Shown one piece after another: positions 1-4,928 of a stretch of DNA of 6,385 bases. The stretch is from Candidatus Methanovirga meridionalis (GTDB lineage Archaea > Methanobacteriota > Methanobacteria > Methanobacteriales > Methanobacteriaceae). A program made the translations under genes and the position numbers. Where the stretch lies: the NCBI GenBank assembly GCA_031289325.1, contig JAITPS010000216.1, forward strand, positions 1 to 6,385. The letters run 5' to 3'. How positions within the stretch are numbered: position 1 is the first letter of the stretch; each line of letters begins with the position of its first letter. The notes beneath the pieces were generated by a model. It made no database searches and was not told the origin of the DNA. It saw only the letters and a list, made by a program, of their open reading frames with translations.

Positions 1-106
1 ATTGAAATTAAATTAATTTTTTAAATAATAATTTTTATTTCTTTATTTTTAAAAATAATAACTATAATTTTTTTAATTAAAAATTTAATAATTATATTTT
101 ATTTTT

Positions 107-154
107 AAAAAATTCATTATTGAACTTGTTCAATTAGAAAAACGAAGTTTTTCT
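107..154 (-). terminator. Two adjacent hairpins followed by a T-run (leftward terminator candidate)
   Basis: Reading leftward, an 8-bp stem (AGAAAAAC/GTTTTTCT, arms 147-154 and 136-143, 3-base loop) is followed at once by a 7-bp stem (ATTGAAC/GTTCAAT, arms 128-134 and 119-125, 2-base loop), and then by six T at 112-107. Both stems are perfect, which stands out in such low-complexity DNA. Archaeal termination depends mainly on T-runs in the non-template strand and does not need hairpins, so the stems could instead be an RNA-processing signal, a protein site or a dispersed genomic repeat. The leftward reading agrees with the direction of every gene in the window. Confidence 0.4.
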
Positions 155-389
155 GTACTTAAAAACATTATTTCATACACTATATATCATGATTTTTTTA
201 ATTATATCATGACTTAACTTATTAACAAAGTATCATAAAATCATTTATTTTTAAAAAGAATAGATTATTATAGTTAATAATTGATTTAAAGTAGATTTTT
301 AATTAAAATTTTAAACTAAATCTTAACTTTTATAATATTATCTTATTTTATAAACATTTTATATATATTTTATTATTATAAAAGAATTG

Positions 390-502
390 TTATAAAAATT
401 ATAAAAAAATTATAAAAAAATTATAAAAAAATTATAAAAAAATTATAAAAAAATTATAAAAAAATTATAAAAAAATTATAAAAAAATTATAAAAAAATTA
501 TA
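390..502. repeat. 11-bp tandem array with phased A7 tracts
   Basis: Nine perfect copies of TTATAAAAAAA start at 399, 410, 421, 432, 443, 454, 465, 476 and 487. They are preceded by a shorter 9-base copy (390-398) and followed by a partial copy (498-502). Each unit has an A7 tract, and the spacing of 11 bp is close to one helical turn, so the tracts lie on nearly the same face and should bend the DNA. On the minus strand each unit reads TTTTTTTATAA, which is both a U7 tract for leftward transcripts and a match to the TATA-like core (TTTTTATAA) seen before nifU, zpr1 and rps15. The lack of substitutions suggests recent expansion or ongoing slippage. Confidence 0.95.
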
Positions 503-508
503 TCAATT

Positions 509-546
509 GGAAAAGTTCTTAAATTTTGGAAAAGTTCTTAAATTTT
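509..546. repeat. Tandem duplication of a 19-bp word
   Basis: GGAAAAGTTCTTAAATTTT occurs twice back to back (509-527 and 528-546). Its last 18 bases recur at 1349-1366, directly upstream of the PHP gene, as the conserved head of a longer dispersed repeat. On the minus strand the word reads AAAATTTAAGAACTTTTC. In both places TATA-like DNA follows it on the leftward side, so it may be a promoter-proximal control element. No gene is seen downstream of the 509-546 copies inside the window. Confidence 0.9.
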
Positions 547-590
547 GAATAATAAATTCTTTTATTAAATTATTTAATTTTAAATATTAT
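529..590. repeat. Dispersed 62-bp direct repeat, left copy
   Basis: This aligns without gaps to 1349-1410. By hand count 51 of 62 positions are identical: the first 18 and last 10 bases match perfectly and the mismatches lie in the middle. The two copies have the same orientation, start 820 bp apart and bracket the PHP gene. Low complexity inflates similarity, but an 18-base exact match at one end in register with a perfect match at the other is more than base composition easily explains. Confidence 0.65.
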
Positions 591-646
591 CTAACTTGAA
601 TTTTAATGAATTTTAAACAAAATCTAATGATTATCCTAATTTTAAT

Positions 647-652
647 AAAAAA
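647..652 (-). terminator. T6 run directly after the PHP stop codon
   Basis: The PHP stop (TGA, 656-654) is followed leftward by ATTTTTTATT. A run of T in the non-template strand is the usual intrinsic signal for archaeal RNA polymerase. In this AT-rich background the run alone is weak evidence. The much stronger series of T7 tracts at 497-403 would back it up. Confidence 0.35.
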
Positions 653-653
653 T

Positions 654-1310
654 TCAATATTTTCTTCTAATTTTCTTATTAAAAACTTCTTTAGCAATTA
701 AATAATTTGATGTTCTTTTTCCAAAAGCTTTAGTTTTATTTTTCTTAATAGCATCAAAAACATCATCGACACAATTAATATCCAATTCAGTATAGCAATC
801 TCCTATTGAACCAATGAAATGAGAATCACTTGAACCAAATTCAGGAATATTATTCTTAACTGCCAACTTTTTTGATTTTATATTAGAAAAACCTAAAATA
901 AATCTTGCATTTAAAACCTCGATTCCATCGAATTTAATAGATTTATAATCAATTTTAGTTAGTAAACCATCCCTATAAATTGAGTAAGGATGGGGAATGA
1001 TTGCAATGCCACCTGATTCATGTATTTTATCAATTGTCTCTTCTGGAGAAAGATCAGAGGCTATTAATTCTTCAACTCCAAAGCCTAAAATATGACCTTT
1101 ATTAGAGCTAATTTCAATCGAAGGTATAACACTTACTCCTTCAATATCTTTAGATAATTTAATAGCTATTTTTGAACCTTTGTTAGTGTCATGGTCACTA
1201 ATAGCTATTAAATCCAATTCAACTTTCTTGGCTTGTTTAAGAATATCTTTAATATTACTTTGAGAATCTTTTGAATAAGAACTGTGAATATGAGGATCTA
1301 ATTTCATCAT
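654..1310 (-). CDS. PHP-domain metal-dependent phosphoesterase
   Basis: This 218-residue protein has the whole PHP metal-site pattern. Motif I is HIHS (H7, H9) with D15 shortly after. Motif II is SDHDT (H40, D41). E66 lies in the IPSIEIS strand, H73 in GHILGF, H107 in IPHP, and the last motif is SSDSH (D162, H164). Members of this family (TrpH/YciV-like and polymerase-associated PHP domains) use a two- or three-metal centre to hydrolyse phosphoester bonds; known substrates include small phosphorylated molecules and nucleic-acid 5' ends. The substrate here cannot be read from sequence. With no polymerase, HIT or other fused domain it is a stand-alone cytosolic enzyme, with a lysine-rich C-terminal tail. 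The gene begins ATG ATG; the second ATG (1307) gives MKLDPHIHS and is an equally good start. No good ribosome site is seen. A TATA-like element only about 26 bases upstream suggests a nearly leaderless mRNA. The gene is flanked by 62-bp direct repeats. Confidence 0.9.
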   Translation of the reverse strand: MMKLDPHIHSSYSKDSQSNIKDILKQAKKVELDLIAISDHDTNKGSKIAIKLSKDIEGVSVIPSIEISSNKGHILGFGVEELIASDLSPEETIDKIHESGGIAIIPHPYSIYRDGLLTKIDYKSIKFDGIEVLNARFILGFSNIKSKKLAVKNNIPEFGSSDSHFIGSIGDCYTELDINCVDDVFDAIKKNKTKAFGKRTSNYLIAKEVFNKKIRRKY

Positions 1311-1330
1311 ATTATCAATATTTTACTTTT

Positions 1331-1340
1331 TTAAATATAT
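1331..1340 (-). promoter_or_regulatory. TATA-like element of the PHP gene
   Basis: Reading leftward the sequence is ATATATTTAA, and it ends about 20 bases before the first ATG. Archaeal transcription usually starts some 22-27 bases after the TATA centre, which places the start almost on the ATG. This fits the missing Shine-Dalgarno sequence. The 18-base repeated word lies immediately upstream (1349-1366). In such AT-rich DNA a TATA match is cheap, so this rests on spacing only. Confidence 0.35.
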
Positions 1341-1348
1341 TCATTATA

Positions 1349-1410
1349 GAAAAGTTCTTAAATTTTAAGATTAAATTTTTTTTATCGAATTACTTAATTT
1401 TAAATATTAT
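1349..1410. repeat. Dispersed 62-bp direct repeat, right copy (upstream of PHP gene)
   Basis: This is the partner of 529-590, in the same orientation. It lies wholly in the 184-base spacer between the PHP start and the nifU stop, immediately upstream of the putative PHP TATA element. It shares GAAAAGTTCTTAAATTTT at one end and TTAATTTTAAATATTAT at the other. It may be a duplicated promoter region or the footprint of a past segmental duplication around the PHP gene. Confidence 0.65.
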
Positions 1411-1494
1411 TTCATTAAAATCCATGATTTGAAATTTTAAGTAATATTAATGACTAAACTAAATGAATTAGAGATAATGCTTGATTGGTATTAT

Positions 1495-1869
1495 TCACTC
1501 TTTCTTTTTAGATCTGTAGTTCTCAATAGCTGCTTGCAATGCATCGGCTGCTAAGTTAGAACAGTGCATCTTAACTGGTGGTAGTCCATCAAGAGCATCT
1601 GCAACTTGACTTTTGCTAATATCATAAGCTTCATCGAGTGTTTTTCCAATGGCTAACTCTGTAATCATACTACTTGTTGCAATAGCTGCTCCACAGCCAA
1701 ATGTTTTAAATTTTATATCTCTTATGATTTCATTTTCATCAACATCAATGTATATGGTCATCATATCCCCACAAGTAGGATTTCCAACTTCACCCACACC
1801 AGACGGATTTTCTATTTCTCCAACATTTCTTGGATTTTGAAAATGATCCATTACTTTCTCTGTATACAT
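1495..1869 (-). CDS. nifU: IscU/NifU-type iron-sulfur cluster assembly scaffold
   Basis: This 124-residue protein is the single-domain scaffold on which Fe-S clusters are built before transfer to apo-proteins. The three ligand cysteines are present: C33 in NPTCGD, C59 in FGCGAA and C103 in KMHCSN. D35 (needed for cluster release in IscU) and H102 next to the last cysteine are also there. The LPPVK motif (96-100), which the HscA chaperone recognises in bacterial IscU, is intact. The N-terminus (MYTEKVMDHFQNPRNVG) is family-typical, so the start is secure; GGAG lies 7 bases upstream (1880-1877). Length and sequence resemble the short clostridial-type NifU rather than the three-domain Azotobacter NifU, so iscU is an equally fair name. 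No cysteine desulfurase gene is adjacent, although the two are often paired; the sulfur donor must be encoded elsewhere. The gene appears to be monocistronic. Confidence 0.95.
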   Translation of the reverse strand: MYTEKVMDHFQNPRNVGEIENPSGVGEVGNPTCGDMMTIYIDVDENEIIRDIKFKTFGCGAAIATSSMITELAIGKTLDEAYDISKSQVADALDGLPPVKMHCSNLAADALQAAIENYRSKKKE

Positions 1870-1910
1870 TTATATTCTCCTTTTTACATTTTTATTGAAC
1901 TTTTAAATAA

Positions 1911-1919
1911 TTATAAAAA
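1911..1919 (-). promoter_or_regulatory. Candidate TATA box of nifU
   Basis: TTTTTATAA lies about 45 bases upstream of the nifU ATG. Initiation roughly 25 bases downstream would leave a leader of about 20 bases that includes the GGAG ribosome site. The same nine-base core occurs upstream of zpr1 and rps15 at compatible positions, which strengthens the call. Confidence 0.45.
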
Positions 1920-1980
1920 TCAATATTTAAAATTATTTTATATTAATGTTTTATTTTATCATATTTAAACTACTATAAAG

Positions 1981-1986
1981 AAAAAA
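1981..1986 (-). terminator. T6 run directly after the glnK stop codon
   Basis: Leftward, the TAA stop (1989-1987) is followed at once by TTTTTTC. Together with a separate TATA-like element for nifU downstream, this suggests that glnK and nifU are not one operon. Confidence 0.35.
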
Positions 1987-2361
1987 TTAAATTGCTATTA
2001 CTCCATTTTCACCTGTTCTAACTCTAACAACATCTTCAACTGAAGATACAAAGATTTTACCATCTCCAATCACATTAGTTTTTGCACTATGGACAATAGT
2101 TTTAATAACCTTATCAAGATCTTTTTCATTGATTATAATTTCAATACGAATTTTTGGAATTAAATCAATACAATAGCTTGAACCCCTATATTTTTCTTTA
2201 ACTCCTAATTGCCTTCCTCTTCCTTTGACTTCATTAACATTCATTCCATCACAACCAATTTCAACTAAAGCATCTTTAACATCGGTTAGTTTTTGTGGTC
2301 GAATTATAGCAACAACTCGTTTAATAGCTGTATTTTTACTAAATTGTTCATTTAAAACCAT
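1987..2361 (-). CDS. glnK: P-II family nitrogen regulatory protein with N-terminal extension
   Basis: P-II proteins are trimers that sense ATP/ADP and 2-oxoglutarate and control ammonium transporters and nitrogen-assimilation enzymes. This one has all hallmarks: the IIRPQKL strand, the T-loop (about residues 49-67: GRQLGVKEKYRGSSYCIDL), K70 in IPKIRIE, the B-loop TNVIGDGKIFV (95-105) and C-terminal R113/R115 in VRVRTGE. Numbering is offset by 12 from E. coli GlnB, so Y63 matches the uridylylated Y51 and R59 matches the transporter-contacting R47. The T-loop is GlnK-like, not NifI-like. It has 124 residues instead of about 112, because of a 12-residue N-terminal extension. The extension is forced: codons 2-21 contain no ATG, GTG or TTG, and an in-frame TAA lies just upstream. 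GTGA (2369-2366) may serve as ribosome site. No amt gene is adjacent, so glnB would also be a fair name. Confidence 0.93.
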   Translation of the reverse strand: MVLNEQFSKNTAIKRVVAIIRPQKLTDVKDALVEIGCDGMNVNEVKGRGRQLGVKEKYRGSSYCIDLIPKIRIEIIINEKDLDKVIKTIVHSAKTNVIGDGKIFVSSVEDVVRVRTGENGVIAI

Positions 2362-2424
2362 TATTTCACTTCTAAATTTTGATTTATATTATAATTGTAA
2401 ATTCTCCTAAATTTTTCATGAGCT

Positions 2425-2450
2425 AATATTATAAAATTAAGTAACTTAAT
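2425..2450 (-). promoter_or_regulatory. glnK promoter: 15-bp dyad overlapping a TATA-like box
   Basis: A perfect dyad, ATTAAGTAACTTAAT (2436-2450, arms ATTAAGT/ACTTAAT around one central base), runs directly into TTTTATAATATT (2436-2425) on the leftward strand. The TATA centre would give a start near 2408 and a leader of about 45 bases. A protein on the dyad would cover the BRE/TATA entry site for TFB and TBP. It does not match the GGAA-N6-TTCC operator of the methanogen nitrogen repressor NrpR, and I see no such site upstream of this gene. Confidence 0.4.
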
Positions 2451-2458
2451 AAAAAAAA
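2451..2458 (-). terminator. T8 run between zpr1 and glnK
   Basis: Eight T in a row on the leftward strand, about 40 bases after the zpr1 stop codon and just before the glnK promoter dyad. It is the longest T-run in this spacer and a reasonable intrinsic terminator for zpr1 transcripts. Confidence 0.4.
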
Positions 2459-2498
2459 TTTAAGAATCATGATAAATTTTTTATAAAATAGCTTTTTT

Positions 2499-3077
2499 TT
2501 ATTCATTATCCGAATCAATTATATTGAAACTACTTTTTAAATTAGTTAACTCTTCTTTTCTTAATGGTCTTTTTTTCACTTCAAGACCAACAATATTACT
2601 TTGACCAAAAGGATCTTCAATAATTAAATCTGCTTTTAATTCACCAGTTAATAGCTTATCTAATTTTTTAAGGATATTTTTTGCATTTTTTTGAGCTTCA
2701 TCTTCTTGGAACAATATTAAAGATTGTTTTACTCCATTTTGAAATCGATTTAAAACTCCTTCAATATTGGATATATAACCTTCTGATTTTGGTCCTGGTT
2801 CTACTTTAATACCAAGTTCTGGTATTGAAACAGTTGCAGATTGTGATCTAACTACTCTATTAGATAATTTATCTTTAGATATTTCTATTTCATATCTAAC
2901 AGGATCTTTATGATCTAAGGCTATAACATCAGCATGTTTATATCCACATACATCACATACAACTGAGGTTTCCATTACTTCACCAAAATAAGGTATTTTC
3001 TCAGTTTTAATTATTGATTGTGCAGTTTTTATTCCATTACAAACTGGACAATTAATTGATATTCCTTCTATTTCCAA
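2499..3077 (-). CDS. zpr1: ZPR1-family zinc-finger protein
   Basis: A 192-residue single-module ZPR1 protein. A four-cysteine zinc finger, CPVC (10-13) and CDVC (41-44), encloses the family signature IPYFGEV (28-34). A beta-rich domain with SIPELGIKVEPGPKSEGYISNIEG (84-107) and the late EDPFGQS (154-160) follows. Eukaryotic ZPR1 carries two such modules and acts as a chaperone for elongation factor eEF1A; archaeal members have one, and a link to aEF1A is an inference from homology. The start is TTG: it is the only canonical start codon between the upstream in-frame TGA and the zinc finger, and GGTG lies 5 bases before it (3086-3083). A nearby ATG at 3090 is in another frame and stops after a few codons. 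A 94-base spacer separates the gene from recJ, with a TATA-like element of its own, so it need not depend on the rps15-recJ transcript. Confidence 0.92.
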   Translation of the reverse strand: MEIEGISINCPVCNGIKTAQSIIKTEKIPYFGEVMETSVVCDVCGYKHADVIALDHKDPVRYEIEISKDKLSNRVVRSQSATVSIPELGIKVEPGPKSEGYISNIEGVLNRFQNGVKQSLILFQEDEAQKNAKNILKKLDKLLTGELKADLIIEDPFGQSNIVGLEVKKRPLRKEELTNLKSSFNIIDSDNE

Positions 3078-3112
3078 TTCAACACCATTATTGTAATTTT
3101 CTCAGTTACATT

Positions 3113-3121
3113 TTATAAAAA
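3113..3121 (-). promoter_or_regulatory. Candidate TATA box of zpr1
   Basis: TTTTTATAA, inside CCTTTTTTATAAAATG, lies about 36 bases upstream of the zpr1 TTG. Initiation about 25 bases downstream leaves a short leader holding the GGTG ribosome site. The same T6 run could also slow or end recJ transcripts. Confidence 0.4.
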
Positions 3122-3129
3122 AGGCATGG

Positions 3130-3170
3130 TTTAATTATTTAAATCTTTTCTAATTACTTTATTAAGTAGA
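3130..3170 (-). pseudogene. Duplicated remnant of the recJ 3' end
   Basis: These 41 bases repeat 3171-3211, the true end of recJ, with only three differences. In its own frame the remnant reads LLNKVIRKDLNN then stop, against LLNEVIGKDLNN then stop in the gene. The copies are directly adjacent, and 41 is not a multiple of three, so the remnant is out of frame and also lies beyond the recJ stop: it is not translated as part of RecJ. On the coding strand the differences are CTC to CTT (silent), GAA to AAA and GGA to AGA. All three are transitions towards A/T, as expected of unselected drift in this genome. This identifies the outer copy as the decaying one. Confidence 0.85.
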
Positions 3171-3211
3171 TTTAATTATTTAAATCTTTTCCAATTACTT
3201 CATTGAGTAGA
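3130..3211. repeat. Adjacent 41-bp direct repeat at the end of recJ
   Basis: Two abutting units, 3130-3170 and 3171-3211, are identical at 38 of 41 positions. The unit boundary falls one base past the recJ stop codon. A short TTTA repeats again after the second unit, consistent with slippage or unequal exchange at a small direct repeat. Confidence 0.95.
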
Positions 3212-4527
3212 TTTAAAAAATTGTCTTTTTCTTTAAATGGGATCATTGCTCCTGCAGCAATATCATGACCTCCACCTTGACCACCAAAACTAATTGCAGT
3301 ATTTTGAAGAGCAGTACTAAGATTTACACCAGCATCAACAAGGGTTCTGGTTGTTCTTCCAGATATTTTTATATCATTGTGAAATCGTGACATCCCAATA
3401 ATTGGTTTGTTATTATTAAAAAGGTTAATGGATAATCCAACACCAGCAATTGTTCCAAGAAGTGTTTTTATAATTTTATCCTCACTGTACATATACTGAA
3501 TATTATCCAATTCAACAGCCCCTTCTTTTCTAATCCAATTAAAACCTTTTATAAGCTGATTTCTATATTTATTTTGTAAATTAACAGCTACATCCAATGC
3601 CTTTTCTCTTTCACCAAGACATAAACTAATTCCTAAACCAAACTTTTTATTTTTACCACAGGAATCTAATATACTTCCATAATCCTCTAAATTTCTAAGT
3701 TCAGGTGATTCCTTTGGTGTTGTGAAAACTTCACCGAAAATTTTTGGATTAATTTTGATTAACTCATCCTTTAAAATATCTTGTTCTTCACCTTCAAGAT
3801 CAGAGAATTTAATTCCATAAGATAATTCCATCCTTTCTAAAAATGCCATAGAAGCCTCTAAATCTCCAGTCAATCCAGGTAATCCAGGGTTGAAAGTGTA
3901 AGCTATTGATTTATAAATCGATTCACTATTTTTAGAAGCTATTTTTAAATCATCATGAATTTCTAAGCCACCAAATTCCTTAGCCTCATCTAAAATTAGT
4001 GAATTAACTCCTATAAAACCATTTTGAAACTGCATATCACCAAAAGCACCAACCAATGCTAAATTAGCTAAATGTTTTTTATTCATTTCTCTAATAGCTA
4101 AATAAGATGTTCCAGATCCACTTATTTCTTTACTTCCTTCAATTCCAAAAAGATGAGGATTTACATGAACAATATGTTCTTTAGCTTCACTATCATCAGG
4201 TATATGATGATCCAATATTATAACATCAGATTTAAAGTTGTTGATATCCTTTAAAAAAACACTACCCATATCACAGAAGACAAATAGCTTATATCTCTCT
4301 TTTCTTAATTGATTAATATTTTCTTCTTTAAGTCTTGGAAGAATGGTCACATGAAATTTACCATCCTCCTCTTTAATAGCATTAGCTATTATTCCTGCTG
4401 CTGATAAACCATCGGCATCATTATGAGATATGATTCTTACAATGTCCTCTTGAGATAAATGTTTTTTTAAGACATCACAAGCAATATTTGCCCTATTTAA
4501 CAAGGAGTGCTGCTTCTTTTGGATCAT
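3172..4527 (-). CDS. recJ: Archaeal RecJ-like single-strand-specific exonuclease (DHH/DHHA1 family)
   Basis: A 451-residue DHH phosphoesterase. The catalytic motifs are in order: HNDADG (35-40), D86 in FVFCDMG, DHH (106-108) in VIILDHHIP, and D164 in GAFGDMQ. The C-terminal DHHA1 substrate-binding domain carries SGRTTR (389-394) and GGQGGGHDIAAGA (415-427). These are the manganese-binding and nucleic-acid-binding signatures of RecJ-like nucleases. Archaeal relatives include GAN, which joins the GINS-CMG replication helicase, and others active on RNA; the paralog type cannot be decided here. The start ATG (4527) lies inside rps15, giving a 35-base overlap. AAGGA (4539-4535) is 7 bases upstream of it and supports this start. 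TTG at codon 9 (4503) is a shorter alternative. Co-transcription with rps15 is near certain. The 3' end has been duplicated into the spacer downstream. Confidence 0.92.
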   Translation of the reverse strand: MIQKKQHSLLNRANIACDVLKKHLSQEDIVRIISHNDADGLSAAGIIANAIKEEDGKFHVTILPRLKEENINQLRKERYKLFVFCDMGSVFLKDINNFKSDVIILDHHIPDDSEAKEHIVHVNPHLFGIEGSKEISGSGTSYLAIREMNKKHLANLALVGAFGDMQFQNGFIGVNSLILDEAKEFGGLEIHDDLKIASKNSESIYKSIAYTFNPGLPGLTGDLEASMAFLERMELSYGIKFSDLEGEEQDILKDELIKINPKIFGEVFTTPKESPELRNLEDYGSILDSCGKNKKFGLGISLCLGEREKALDVAVNLQNKYRNQLIKGFNWIRKEGAVELDNIQYMYSEDKIIKTLLGTIAGVGLSINLFNNNKPIIGMSRFHNDIKISGRTTRTLVDAGVNLSTALQNTAISFGGQGGGHDIAAGAMIPFKEKDNFLNLLNEVIGKDLNN

Positions 4528-4891
4528 ATCTCCATCCTTCAGATAATTTCCCTTCTTTAGAGTAATATTTACCTAATCTACGAATTCTAAATTCAATAAT
4601 GTTTAATCCTCTTTTACTATGTAAATCTTTGGGATTTTCTTTTATATGATCTCTAATATTAACAGCTCGTCTAATTAAATTCAGTATATCTTCAGGATAA
4701 TTTCCTGCTTGATCATTTTTCCTTAAAATAGCTGTGATTTTTTCTCCAACAACATTCTTAACACTTGGAACTCCATAAGTATCTCTTAAAATAATTCCTA
4801 TTTCACTTGCAGTTCTTCCTTCACGATTAAATCTTAAAATCAATTCCTCAATTTCTTCATCTGAATACATTACCCATTCTGGTCTTGTCAT
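4493..4891 (-). CDS. rps15: 30S ribosomal protein S15 (archaeal uS15)
   Basis: A 132-residue archaeal/eukaryal-type S15, which binds the central domain of 16S rRNA early in small-subunit assembly. Recognisable blocks are TASEIGIILRDTYGVPSVK (27-45) in the archaeal N-terminal part, then the core LNLIRRAVNIRDHIKENPKDLHSKRGLNIIEFRIRRL (positions about 70-106) with the rRNA-contacting H and R/K residues, and the usual ending WRYDPKEAALLVK. The N-terminus begins directly with TRPEWV and lacks the long basic leader seen in many other archaea. The ribosome site is strong: GGAGG (4903-4899), 7 bases before the ATG. The end overlaps the recJ start by 35 bases. Three 21-bp repeats precede the gene and may be involved in its control. 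Bacterial S15 represses its own translation by binding its leader; whether anything similar happens here is unknown. Confidence 0.97.
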   Translation of the reverse strand: MTRPEWVMYSDEEIEELILRFNREGRTASEIGIILRDTYGVPSVKNVVGEKITAILRKNDQAGNYPEDILNLIRRAVNIRDHIKENPKDLHSKRGLNIIEFRIRRLGKYYSKEGKLSEGWRYDPKEAALLVK

Positions 4892-4928
4892 AATTTATCC
4901 TCCAAATTTAGATTAAAATTTTATTTAA

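Larger units (their letters stand above)
1..653. other. Gene-free, A/T-dominated spacer at the left edge
   Basis: I see no convincing reading frame on either strand and no GC-richer island that would suggest a tRNA or other structured RNA. The stretch is not featureless. It holds a double hairpin (119-154), a pair of ATATCATGA words 20 bp apart (184-192 and 204-212), an 11-bp tandem array (390-502), a tandem 19-bp duplication (509-546), the first copy of a 62-bp dispersed repeat (529-590) and a T-run just past the PHP gene (647-652). Its neighbour to the left lies outside the window, so part of it may be the control region of that gene. Confidence 0.8.

Noticed and set aside
654..1310. PHP gene as a mobile element between direct repeats
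   Set aside because: No transposase, terminal inverted repeats or clean target-site duplication is present; the repeats are only reported as an observation.
1649..1840. 63-codon reading frame on the plus strand
   Set aside because: It lies wholly inside nifU on the other strand, matches no known domain and has no ribosome site; it is a shadow of the real gene.
2404..2408. AGGAG as ribosome site of a small gene upstream of glnK
   Set aside because: No ATG, GTG or TTG follows within range and frames close quickly; it lies at the predicted transcript start and is probably chance.
2225..2410. 61-codon reading frame on the plus strand
   Set aside because: It is antisense to the 5' part of glnK and its promoter, with no recognisable product.
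3091..3109. Stem-loop TGTAA/TTACA ahead of zpr1
   Set aside because: Five A/T-rich base pairs around a nine-base loop are too weak to call in this background.
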